Shown here: positions 22,090-29,982 of the stretch, piece after piece
How positions within the stretch are numbered: the first letter of the stretch is position 1
Layout of the letters: the number at the start of each line of letters is the position of its first letter
From: a virus
Length of the DNA stretch: 32,378 nt
Strand: one strand, 5' to 3'
Virus record (IMG/VR): IMGVR_UViG_3300047678_000583
Coordinates: 1 to 32,378 of that record
Made by a program: the position numbers and the translations under genes
The notes under the pieces: model-generated
The model's database searches: none
Seen by the model: the letters and a program-made list of their open reading frames with translations, nothing else
Told to the model about the DNA's origin: nothing

Positions 22090-22734
22090 ATGAATCTAAG
22101 AAAAATCATAAGAGAAAGTATAGAAAGTCTTGTAAATCAAGATGTTAACGCATTAGATATACCTGAATTAAATAATTTTAAGTTTGTTGATAAAAAAAAG
22201 GATAGCAAGGATAATGATGTTTGGAAATATTCTTTGAAAGAAGAAAACTATACGATCAATTTTTACATAGCAAAAAATAAAAGCAATAAATGGTTTTATA
22301 AAGTTTTTGTTTATTGGAAAGCATTATCAAAAAGTTTAACAAGTGGTAGAGGTAAGGATTTCGAAATAAAATTTGGACCATTTGAAAGTTTTGAAGAATT
22401 AAAAAAGAGTATTAAAGAGGCGGTTGATCATAATGTATTATTCGCATTTCAAAACTATCATGACAACAATAAAATTCAATTAGATGATGAGGTTTTTAGA
22501 GTGATAGAAAAATTAAAAACACATAAAGAAGATATAGAAAATAGCACAGGAAGTTATTTTAAAGACCTTAAAAAATTATTACCAATTTTCTCAAAATCAA
22601 AAGAGGAAATTAAGAAATTTTTAGATGATGAATACCCTGACGAAGAAGATAAACAGTTCTTACTTTTAACTCTTCAGAAGATGGATAAAGTCAAGTTGCA
22701 CAATCAGATAAACTCAATCAAATCAATATTTTAA
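22090..22734 (+). CDS. Putative virion protein with prohead-targeting-like helix
   Basis: A 214-residue protein of no recognised family. It opens with MNLRKIIRESIESL, close to the shared helix pattern (I-x-x-E-x-x-x-x-L), and I24-P25-E26 fits (I/L)-x-E. A beta-rich middle (YTINFYIAKNK; WFYKVFVYWKAL) is followed by Lys/Glu helices. It is the first plus-strand gene after the accessory run and precedes the neck genes. A head-internal location is inference. Confidence 0.7.
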   Translation: MNLRKIIRESIESLVNQDVNALDIPELNNFKFVDKKKDSKDNDVWKYSLKEENYTINFYIAKNKSNKWFYKVFVYWKALSKSLTSGRGKDFEIKFGPFESFEELKKSIKEAVDHNVLFAFQNYHDNNKIQLDDEVFRVIEKLKTHKEDIENSTGSYFKDLKKLLPIFSKSKEEIKKFLDDEYPDEEDKQFLLLTLQKMDKVKLHNQINSIKSIF

Positions 22735-22736
22735 CC

Positions 22737-22750
22737 TATTTATAAATAAA
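22737..22750 (+). promoter_or_regulatory. Candidate late promoter motif TATTTATAAATAAA
   Basis: CTATTTATAAATAAA lies directly after the stop at 22734 and four bases before the ATG at 22755, one of the closest spacings in the window. Confidence 0.5.
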
Positions 22751-22754
22751 AATT

Positions 22755-23051
22755 ATGGCAACATACAATACAAATTATGGAATTGTTTCTTTAACTTCAG
22801 GTACTTATGGGCCAGATGTTTTAGGAGATGGTTTAACAGCAACAACTGTTCATCAAATTTATTGTCTTACTCAAGGAAGTATAACAATTACAGCTCAAGG
22901 AGGAGGAACTGTAATAGTTCCAATGTTAGCAGGTCAAAAAATTGATTGCATGGTTAGACAGGTTGTTGTTGGATCAGGTACTTATATTGGATTTAGAAAT
23001 AAATTAGATTCTAGAGGTCAGCTATATAGTGGTCAACCATACGGACAATAA
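22755..23051 (+). CDS. Small beta-rich protein, possible head decoration protein
   Basis: A 98-residue Gly/Thr/Val-rich protein with clear alternating strands (SITITAQGGGTVIVPMLAGQ; RQVVVGSGTYIGFRNK), like small trimeric beta-sandwich proteins of phage heads. It heads the unit leading into the gp13-like and gp14-like neck genes. A decoration or head-fibre role is only a guess from fold type and position. Confidence 0.7.
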   Translation: MATYNTNYGIVSLTSGTYGPDVLGDGLTATTVHQIYCLTQGSITITAQGGGTVIVPMLAGQKIDCMVRQVVVGSGTYIGFRNKLDSRGQLYSGQPYGQ

Positions 23052-23064
23052 TAAAAAATAAAAA

Positions 23065-24261
23065 ATGGGAATATTTTGCGACGAAGAAGGTTGTTTAGTT
23101 GGAATGCCCGAACAGGACAGAGCCAAGCTTATACGTAGGATCAGAAGATTCTTAGGTGAGCCTGTCATGGGCGTTGAATTAGATGATGAGCAAGTCGAAG
23201 AAGCCATCTGTATGGCTATTGAAGAATATTCTACATTCATAAATAATTGGGTTATCAATAACAGATTGGGTGAAATGCTTGGATTACCATCTGAGTATGA
23301 CTTCACTCTAAAATATGTTTCAAACAGTTTATATTTTGAAAAATCATTTGCTACTGCATATGGTGAACAAGTAGGTGGTGGTGCTGACAGCGTTAGACCA
23401 ATACACATGACAGGAATTACTCTTACTGCTGGAACACAAGATTATGTTATTCCTGCGGGACAAGAGTTAAATGAAGTATTATGGTTCACTCCTAGTTTTG
23501 TAAACTTATTTGGTCTAGATCCTTTTGCAAATACAAATATTGCATATAGTGAATTCGGTGCATCATTTGCGGGTTACACATTGTATCACGTAATGCCTGT
23601 GTTCGACACTTTACTTACAGCGCAAGCTGCCGAGTTAAGAAATAGAGTAAGAGGTTCTGAATATTCTTATGTACTTAAGCCAGGACCAAACGGAACAAAA
23701 ATTTTAAGATTAGTTCCAATACCACATCCAACAAATGCAAACTCAGGTTCTAATATGGGTATTGGTGGTGGATTCGGAACTCCTGGAACTGTGTTTTATT
23801 ATTACTATGATAAAGTTCCTTATTATGGAAATCCTTTATATAGTGGGAACACTGCAAATCCAGGATTCACAGGGTATTCAGGCAGTATGTCTGGAAATCA
23901 AGGTAATGGTTTAGTTTCATCTCCTGCAGATGTAAATTTAAAATTCATCACATGGAATCAATTAAATTCTGTTGCACAAAGATGGGTTAAAAGATATGCT
24001 CTTGCATTATCTAAAGAAATATTAGGTCTTGGTATTAGAGGTAAATTCAATGGTCAATTACCAATTGCAGGTGCTGAACTTACTTTAAATAAAGATGATT
24101 TAATTTCAACAGGAAGAGAAGACCAATCAAAATTAATTGAAGAATTAAGTGCTCAATTAGCTGAATTGAGTTATGAAAAAATATTAGAAAAGAGAGCTTC
24201 AATGCAAGAATCTATTAATAAAACTTTAGGCTTTGGACCAATGGGAATATATACTTTTTAA
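23065..24261 (+). CDS. gp13: Neck protein (T4 gp13-like)
   Basis: A 398-residue protein whose N-terminus, RRIRRFLGEPVMGVELDDEQVEEAICMAIEEY, has the pattern of gp13-type neck proteins of T4-like phages (R-LG-P---ELDDEQ---AI--A---Y). A Gly/Asn-rich insert lies at about residues 225-290, and the C-terminus is helical (SAQLAELSYEKILEKR). gp13 with gp14 closes the filled head and joins it to the tail. Position before a gp14-like gene and the sheath fits. It is longer than T4 gp13 (309). Confidence 0.65.
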   Translation: MGIFCDEEGCLVGMPEQDRAKLIRRIRRFLGEPVMGVELDDEQVEEAICMAIEEYSTFINNWVINNRLGEMLGLPSEYDFTLKYVSNSLYFEKSFATAYGEQVGGGADSVRPIHMTGITLTAGTQDYVIPAGQELNEVLWFTPSFVNLFGLDPFANTNIAYSEFGASFAGYTLYHVMPVFDTLLTAQAAELRNRVRGSEYSYVLKPGPNGTKILRLVPIPHPTNANSGSNMGIGGGFGTPGTVFYYYYDKVPYYGNPLYSGNTANPGFTGYSGSMSGNQGNGLVSSPADVNLKFITWNQLNSVAQRWVKRYALALSKEILGLGIRGKFNGQLPIAGAELTLNKDDLISTGREDQSKLIEELSAQLAELSYEKILEKRASMQESINKTLGFGPMGIYTF

Positions 24262-24265
24262 TTAA

Positions 24266-24835
24266 ATGGCTGACTTAACAGAAATAGGAAAAAATCCAGA
24301 AAATTTTGATGCGCATGAGGCAAAACCTAAGGGCATTAAACTTTTTTTTGGTGAAAAAGAAGCAAAGTTTTTTTCTAATGCTGGTAGAGAAGTTACAGAA
24401 GGAATTTTACAAGAAAGTTTTTTATTATACAGAATTGATCTAGCAAAAACAAAAACACATAAACTTTATGGGGAGGCCAAGAGAAAAGTATGGCTTCCAG
24501 AGATTCAAGTTTTTGGTAGAATTAATGTAGAGACAGAAGCCCCTAGCTATCAAGTAGCTGGAGGTATTGAAAAGAAAGGTATGGGTAAACTTACTGCTCA
24601 CGTTTACATAGACCAATTACAAGAATTAGGTCTGATCACAAAAGAACAAGGAACAAATGTTATTGTTTCAGGAATTAAAATGGGCCACTTTTTAGGATAT
24701 AAAGGACAATTTTATAAAATCGTGGATGACGGTTATTCGCAAATTTCAAACGAATTTTCATGGGCTGGAGATAGAAGATTTTATATCACAATTACAGCTG
24801 TTGAGGTCGATGAGGATGTTTTTCAAGGTCGCTAA
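24266..24835 (+). CDS. Probable neck protein (T4 gp14-like)
   Basis: A 189-residue protein starting four bases after the gp13-like gene. LAKTKTHKLYGEAKRKVWLPEIQVFGRINVE resembles the region of gp14-like neck proteins around their YGE motif, and the rest alternates strands (TAHVYIDQLQELG; GHFLGYKGQFYKIVDD). Assignment rests on this and on gene order. It would form part of the neck to which the tail attaches. An alternative is a head-closure or tail-terminator protein of similar size. Confidence 0.55.
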   Translation: MADLTEIGKNPENFDAHEAKPKGIKLFFGEKEAKFFSNAGREVTEGILQESFLLYRIDLAKTKTHKLYGEAKRKVWLPEIQVFGRINVETEAPSYQVAGGIEKKGMGKLTAHVYIDQLQELGLITKEQGTNVIVSGIKMGHFLGYKGQFYKIVDDGYSQISNEFSWAGDRRFYITITAVEVDEDVFQGR

Positions 24836-25159
24836 AAACTGCGCCTTATTACTACTAGTAATCTGTTTACTAATAGTATAGGAGTTATTACCAGATTTTA
24901 GGAAAAAATTCAAAAAATTCAACGCCCCCCTTACCCCCCAAGGCTTGAAAACCATGAGCTTCTTCTAGAGAAAATCAACTGTTGATCAGTCGATTGGTAA
25001 GGTTTGATTTTGAAAATTTCACATTTAAAGACTTGCTACTACCATCTTCCAGTGTAAAACCCCTACAATCGAAATCAACGCCCCTAAGAAAAACGGATTG
25101 TAGGGTAAAAAAGCTCTCAAATATAGTACAAAAACTTTAACATATCAAGTTTTTAAAAC
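24836..25159. other. Long non-coding gap with inverted and direct repeats
   Basis: No credible gene is seen in these 324 bases. They hold a perfect palindrome ATTACTACTAGTAAT (24848-24862), another, ATCAACTGTTGAT (24974-24986), a 10-base stem CCCTACAATC/GATTGTAGGG (25061-25070 and 25096-25105, loop 25), and a direct repeat TCAACGCCCC (24919 and 25075). C-tracts (CCCCCC twice near 24925-24939) are unusual in this AT-rich genome. A structured RNA, replication signal or remnant of an insertion are all possible. Confidence 0.6.
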
Positions 25160-25172
25160 TATTTATTTGAAA
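25160..25172 (+). promoter_or_regulatory. Candidate late promoter motif TATTTATTTGAAA
   Basis: CTATTTATTTGAAAC lies 13 bases before the ATG at 25186. Confidence 0.45.
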
Positions 25173-25185
25173 CAAGCTTTTTACC

Positions 25186-25905
25186 ATGTCAATTCTTGAT
25201 AATATTGGAAAAAATTTAGATAAAGATTTTCAAAATCATAATTATCTTCCACAAGGATTGTTCTTGGAAGACATTGATTTAGCTATTACTGAATTCATAA
25301 AAAATCTAAACTTAAGTGTTGAAGATGAGACAGGTAACACAAAAAAAGTGCCTGTAATTTATCTTGCTCAAGAATTATGGGCCGAGAGAAAAATGAATTG
25401 GAAAGATATGAGATATGAATTCGGAGAAGAGTTATCAAGACCTTTCATAGCTCTTGTTAGAAAATCAGTAAAACCAGGTACTTCGCCCTTAAAAAGAACT
25501 ATTCCTGTAAATAAAAAATTTACATGGCTAAAAGTTCCAAATTTTGATGGAACTCTGAAGAGTTATTTTCTTTATAAAATTCCTCAACCAACTTGGGTTG
25601 ATGTGGAATACGAGATGATTTTATCAGCTCACTATATGGTTGATGTTAATCTATATTATGAAAAAATCTTGAGAGACGGATATTCAAACGGTCAAGGTTA
25701 TCTGAATGTAAATGGACATCATATGGCTTCTGTAATATCAGATCCTTCTCAGACCATACAAGAAGAGTTGGCTTCAGAGAAACTTTATTCGGTTACAATA
25801 CCAATAATTGTTCATGGAAAATTATTAGACCCCTCTTCTTTTGAGAAGGTTAATACGATTAATAAGATTGCTATTAAAATTTCTGAACAAAAAAGTGGGA
25901 AATGA
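25186..25905 (+). CDS. Probable tail completion/sheath stabiliser (T4 gp15-like)
   Basis: A 239-residue protein. VPVIYLAQELWAERK near residue 53, a loop with proline and basic residues, then PTWVDVEYEMILSAHYMVDVNLYYEKIL and a C-terminal IPIIVHGKLLDPSSF follow the layout of gp15-like proteins, which cap the finished tail and bind the neck. The place between a gp14-like gene and the sheath supports this. The start is set by the late-type motif just upstream. Confidence 0.55.
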   Translation: MSILDNIGKNLDKDFQNHNYLPQGLFLEDIDLAITEFIKNLNLSVEDETGNTKKVPVIYLAQELWAERKMNWKDMRYEFGEELSRPFIALVRKSVKPGTSPLKRTIPVNKKFTWLKVPNFDGTLKSYFLYKIPQPTWVDVEYEMILSAHYMVDVNLYYEKILRDGYSNGQGYLNVNGHHMASVISDPSQTIQEELASEKLYSVTIPIIVHGKLLDPSSFEKVNTINKIAIKISEQKSGK

Positions 25906-25917
25906 TAATTTTTCTAA

Positions 25918-25930
25918 TATTTATAATAAA
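25918..25930 (+). promoter_or_regulatory. Candidate late promoter motif TATTTATAATAAA
   Basis: The motif lies 10 bases before the ATG at 25941 and would also drive the tail sheath gene. Confidence 0.5.
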
Positions 25931-25940
25931 TCTTTAATTA

Positions 25941-26243
25941 ATGACAATAAAGAATAAAAAACACGGAACTAACACAATCGCCTACAGAAACGGAGCTTCT
26001 ATACAAAGAGCGATTATTCCTGGCGGTTCTGTTGTTAGTTTGGTTGATTTGATTGATTTAAGTCAGGTTATAAACACACAAGATTTTAATAGAGGTTGGT
26101 TTGAAGTTGTTAGCGAAGTTAATGTAGTAACAACTAAAATTGAAAAAGAAAAAAATTCTTTAGATAAAGCAAAAAAAGAAGTTGAAGAATATACAGAAGA
26201 AAGTTCTGATACAAAAGATAAAAAAATTAAAAACAATAAATAA
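25941..26243 (+). CDS. Small beta-domain protein upstream of the sheath
   Basis: A 100-residue protein: a short beta core (ASIQRAIIPGGSVVSLVDLIDLSQV, then FNRGWFEVVSE) and a Lys/Glu-rich helical tail. It weakly resembles the protein at 4652. It is cotranscribed with the tail sheath, 11 bases apart. Function unknown; a small virion protein is likely from context. Confidence 0.68.
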   Translation: MTIKNKKHGTNTIAYRNGASIQRAIIPGGSVVSLVDLIDLSQVINTQDFNRGWFEVVSEVNVVTTKIEKEKNSLDKAKKEVEEYTEESSDTKDKKIKNNK

Positions 26244-26254
26244 AAAAATAAAAT

Positions 26255-28972
26255 ATGGCTACAGTTTTTGTTTCACCAGGGGTATATACTAACGAGCAAG
26301 ATTTTTCAATCTTCGCATCAAGAATTGGTATTACTAGATTGGGATTAGTTGGTAAGACCTTAAAAGGGCCTGCTTTCGAACCTATCAAAATCACAACTTC
26401 AGAAGGATATAATTTAAGGTTTGGTGGTACTGATCCAAAATATCCAATGCCTTATGTTGCAAGTGCTTTCTTGTCACAATCAAACGAATTAGTTATAACT
26501 AGAGTACTTGGTAAAACAGGTTTTCAAAACTCTGGCGCTTGGTTAATTGTTGCTGATGACTCTTTAGAATATGGCGGAAGTACAGTTGAGACAGGAATGA
26601 CTCTTACTGTGGCTAATTCACCTATTGTAACTGCTTGGACATTTACAACTACTGTTGATCCAGTAATGTCAAACAATACAGTATCAGCTACTACAGCTGG
26701 TAACAACGTTGCTGTTGGTTTTAGTGGTAACTTAGTTTCTACAACAGCTTGGTATAATGCAATTGTTACAGCTAATCCAACTTTCTTCTCTTCAAATCAA
26801 ATTTCTGTTGTTGGAACAAGTCTTTCAACTTATATTACTTCTGCTGGTACAGAAGTGTTTACTCTTACAGCAGACCAAGTTGAAAACAGAGGTCAATATT
26901 CTGGAGCTACACTTGCTGTTCTTAGAAGTAAAAGAACTCAAACTACTCCATATAATTTTTATTACAATCAAGAAAATCAAATTAAAATTGGCGCAGTATC
27001 GTCTACACTTGGAGCATTTATGTTATCTGCTTCTACAGGTCCTTTAACTGCTGTAACAAATAGTGGTTACACTGTATCTATGGACGAGACTAGTGATAAT
27101 TATATTACTAAAATTCTTGGTAAGAGTCCTGAAACTTCAAGTGGTAATCCTAATTTCTATGTAGAAAGAATTTATCCTCACTTCGTGAGAGAAGCTTCTG
27201 CTAGAGGTGATATACAAAACTTAAAAACTTCTCTTGTTTATTCAACAGAAGCTGCTTATACAGATTTTAATGATTCTTATTCAAACGCAATAACTCCTTG
27301 GATTGTATCTAGAGTTATCGGAACTGACGTAAGAAGAATATTTAGAGTTCAAACTATTTCTGATGGAGATTCTTCATCAAAAGAAATTAAAATCTCTATT
27401 GCAAATCTTGATATCAACAATTATACTTTTGACCTTATTGTAAGAAATTTTGATGATACTGATCAAACAGCTTCTCAAACTGCTCTTGAAAGATGGTCAA
27501 ACCTTTCTTTAAACCCAGATGCCTCAAATTACATCGGAAGAGTAATTGGTACAACTGATGAATCTTTCCCAAGAAAGTCAATGTTTATTACAGTTGACAT
27601 GGAAGAGAATCATCCAGTTAATACTGTGCCTGCAGGTTTTGAAGGTGCTTATCTAAGAGATTCAGGAATAAGCGGTATTACAAATACTAACATATATTAC
27701 AAAACAGAATATTTCTCAGGAGATTCTAAATTTAGAACTTACCTTGGTATTTCTGAACTTGGATATACTAGTTTAACTCAAAATCAAATTTCTGTTAAGA
27801 ATTCAGTTAAATCTGTTGAGCGTGATTTATTCTCTTATGATGGAGGTGTATCTAGTGGAATGAGCCAAATTAAAGGTTTCCACATGGAAAACACAGCAGA
27901 ATCAACTAAATTTTCTAGTGGTAATAAAAATAGTTTAACAGCTTATACAAGCAATAGTGGTTTAGTAGACAAGAGTTTACTTAAATTTACTCTTGCTCCT
28001 ATAGGTGGATTTGACGGATGGGACAAGTATCAACAATATTCTGAATTATATGAAGAATTTACAGGTGCTTATCCATTTGCAGACCCAGGCGCAAACGTAC
28101 AAGCGTTTAAAGATGGTATTGATTTAATGTCTGCACCTGAAGAGGTTGATATTAACTTATTTGCAACTCCAGGCTTAGATTATGAAAACAATGATGATAT
28201 CATAAAATATTCTCTTGAAATTATCGAAGATAGAGCTGACTCTCTTTATATTATTGATGCCCCTAGATTAACAGTTGGTACAGAAAAAGGAACGGCTGAT
28301 GAAGTTGTTGCTACTCTTGAATCTACTGGAATTGATTCTAACTACGCTACAACATATTGGCCATGGGTTCAAATGGTGGATCCTAATACAGGTAAATATT
28401 CATACCAATCTCCTACGTTTATGGCTGTTAGAGCTATTGCTTATACAGACAATGTAGCGAACCCTTGGAATGCTCCTGCTGGTTCACAAAGAGGTCTTGC
28501 AGGTCCTTCAGTAGTTAGAGCTGATATTAAGCTTAAGAAACAAGACAGAGATACATTGTATCAAGGTAGAGTTAATCCTATTGCAACTTACATCCAAGAA
28601 GGTGTTGTTGTTTGGGGTCAAAAAACTCTTCAATCAAAACCTTCTGCTCTTGACAGAATTAATGTTAGAAGATTGTTACTTCAAGTTAGAAGATTAGTTG
28701 CTGCGGCATCTCAAACTCTTGTGTTCGAACAAAACGATCAGACTTTAAGAGATCAGTTCCTTGCAAAAGTAGAACCTATCTTATTACAGATTAAGAACCA
28801 AAGAGGTCTTACAGCTTTCAAGGTTGTAATGGATGATAGCAACAATACAAACGAAACAATTGATAGAAATACTTTAGTTGGTAAGATTCAGTTGAAACCT
28901 ACAAGAACTGCTGAATTCATTGACTTGACATTCCAAGTTCTTCCTACAGGTGCGAACTTCGAAGATTTCTAA
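26255..28972 (+). CDS. gp18: Contractile tail sheath protein (T4 gp18-like)
   Basis: A 905-residue protein. The N-terminus VFVSPGVYTNEQDFS and ITRLGLVGKTLKGPAFEP, and the C-terminal domain GVVVWGQKTLQ, RINVRRLLLQVRRLVAAA and IDLTFQVLPTGANFEDF, are standard for myovirus sheath subunits. Sheath subunits polymerise around the tube and contract to drive it through the host envelope. It is larger than T4 gp18 (659), with the extra length in the middle, where Ser/Thr-rich strands suggest surface-exposed domains. A strong terminator follows. Confidence 0.95.
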   Translation: MATVFVSPGVYTNEQDFSIFASRIGITRLGLVGKTLKGPAFEPIKITTSEGYNLRFGGTDPKYPMPYVASAFLSQSNELVITRVLGKTGFQNSGAWLIVADDSLEYGGSTVETGMTLTVANSPIVTAWTFTTTVDPVMSNNTVSATTAGNNVAVGFSGNLVSTTAWYNAIVTANPTFFSSNQISVVGTSLSTYITSAGTEVFTLTADQVENRGQYSGATLAVLRSKRTQTTPYNFYYNQENQIKIGAVSSTLGAFMLSASTGPLTAVTNSGYTVSMDETSDNYITKILGKSPETSSGNPNFYVERIYPHFVREASARGDIQNLKTSLVYSTEAAYTDFNDSYSNAITPWIVSRVIGTDVRRIFRVQTISDGDSSSKEIKISIANLDINNYTFDLIVRNFDDTDQTASQTALERWSNLSLNPDASNYIGRVIGTTDESFPRKSMFITVDMEENHPVNTVPAGFEGAYLRDSGISGITNTNIYYKTEYFSGDSKFRTYLGISELGYTSLTQNQISVKNSVKSVERDLFSYDGGVSSGMSQIKGFHMENTAESTKFSSGNKNSLTAYTSNSGLVDKSLLKFTLAPIGGFDGWDKYQQYSELYEEFTGAYPFADPGANVQAFKDGIDLMSAPEEVDINLFATPGLDYENNDDIIKYSLEIIEDRADSLYIIDAPRLTVGTEKGTADEVVATLESTGIDSNYATTYWPWVQMVDPNTGKYSYQSPTFMAVRAIAYTDNVANPWNAPAGSQRGLAGPSVVRADIKLKKQDRDTLYQGRVNPIATYIQEGVVVWGQKTLQSKPSALDRINVRRLLLQVRRLVAAASQTLVFEQNDQTLRDQFLAKVEPILLQIKNQRGLTAFKVVMDDSNNTNETIDRNTLVGKIQLKPTRTAEFIDLTFQVLPTGANFEDF

Positions 28973-28992
28973 TCGAATAAAAAATACAATTA

Positions 28993-29022
28993 AGAGGCGC
29001 AATAAAATGCGCCTTTTTTTTT
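28993..29022 (+). terminator. Rho-independent terminator after the sheath gene
   Basis: GAGGCGCAATAAAATGCGCCTTTTTTTT. Confidence 0.93.
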
Positions 29023-29066
29023 GAAGTATAATTTTATTTTTTGCCTTGTTACTTATTTTTAGTTTC

Positions 29067-29079
29067 TATTTATAAATAA
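29067..29079 (+). promoter_or_regulatory. Candidate late promoter motif TATTTATAAATAA
   Basis: CTATTTATAAATAAG lies 11 bases before the ATG at 29091. Confidence 0.5.
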
Positions 29080-29090
29080 GATTTTATTAG

Positions 29091-29555
29091 ATGTCAGGTA
29101 GTTATTTTCAGCCAATAAAGAGAGAGTTTTTAAATTTAAGTGGCGGCACGGTCACTGGTGATACTTTATTTGCTCAAAATTTATCAGCAACAACTTTTTA
29201 TTCTGGAAGTACCAATCTTGAACAAATAATAGCTAATATAGCAACTAATTCAACTGGAATAACAGGGAATTATTTGGCAATATCAGGAGGAACAGGTGGT
29301 CCATATGATTTCATAGGAAACACAACTGCAAGTACTTTATTCGTTTCAACTTTGGTAGAACCAAAAATTGATAATGTTGTTGATGTTGGAACTCCTTTTA
29401 AGAGATTTAGAGATTTAAATACAGTTAACGGTATTGCTGTTAATTTCACAGCAACAACAAGAGTGTCTACTCAAGAACTAGTTTTAGGCAATACAACAGT
29501 AACTGAAAATAATATAATTTTATCTGGATACACGCTAGAAGGAGGAGGTTGGTAA
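29091..29555 (+). CDS. Fibre/baseplate-type structural protein, short
   Basis: A 154-residue Thr/Ser/Asn/Gly-rich protein. It has the module LSATTFYSGSTNLEQII, shared with the large protein at 29983, and KIDNVVDVGTPFKRFRDLNTVNG, a motif seen in phage tail-fibre proteins and repeated in the next gene. The C-terminus is LEGGGW. Fibre or baseplate location is inferred from composition and repeats. Confidence 0.75.
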   Translation: MSGSYFQPIKREFLNLSGGTVTGDTLFAQNLSATTFYSGSTNLEQIIANIATNSTGITGNYLAISGGTGGPYDFIGNTTASTLFVSTLVEPKIDNVVDVGTPFKRFRDLNTVNGIAVNFTATTRVSTQELVLGNTTVTENNIILSGYTLEGGGW

Positions 29556-29556
29556 T

Positions 29557-29943
29557 ATGAATTTAATATTCCCTGATCCAAGAAATAACCCTGAGTATCA
29601 GTATTACCAGGTAATGAGCGGCTACAATTACAATTTCAGTTCAATTACAGCCACTATAGATTCACTTACAGGATCAACACCTACGGCATATTTTAGTTCG
29701 GCTACGGCCAATACTTTCTATGTAGGAGCAGAATTAGATCCTATTGCCGATAATGTGGTAGACATGGGAACTCCTATTAAGAGATTTAGGAGTTTAAATA
29801 TTGTAAATGGTGTGTTTGTTGGATTTACAGCGAGCACTGTAACAGCTCAAACAATCTACTCAGATCAGATATTTTTATCAGGTGTTTCTATAGACGAAAA
29901 ATTCTTAGCAATAAACGATACTTTAAGTGCTGGAACGTGGTAA
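29557..29943 (+). CDS. Fibre/baseplate-type structural protein, short
   Basis: A 128-residue protein starting two bases after the previous stop. PIADNVVDMGTPIKRFRSLNIVNG is homologous to the segment in the preceding protein, so the pair arose by duplication or shares a domain. It ends LSAGTW. A tail-fibre or baseplate role is likely. Confidence 0.75.
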   Translation: MNLIFPDPRNNPEYQYYQVMSGYNYNFSSITATIDSLTGSTPTAYFSSATANTFYVGAELDPIADNVVDMGTPIKRFRSLNIVNGVFVGFTASTVTAQTIYSDQIFLSGVSIDEKFLAINDTLSAGTW

Positions 29944-29959
29944 TATAAAAAAATAAATA

Positions 29960-29973
29960 TATTTATAATAAAA
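29960..29973 (+). promoter_or_regulatory. Candidate late promoter motif TATTTATAATAAAA
   Basis: The motif lies 9 bases before the ATG at 29983. Confidence 0.5.
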
Positions 29974-29982
29974 TAAAATGAT

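Noticed and set aside
24758-24955. Minus-strand open frame at the start of the non-coding gap
   Set aside because: It overlaps the end of the gp14-like gene in antisense, has low-complexity content and no promoter or operon context.
16096-25185. tRNA genes in the accessory region and gaps
   Set aside because: I looked for GTTCRANNC-type T-arms with matching acceptor stems and found none.
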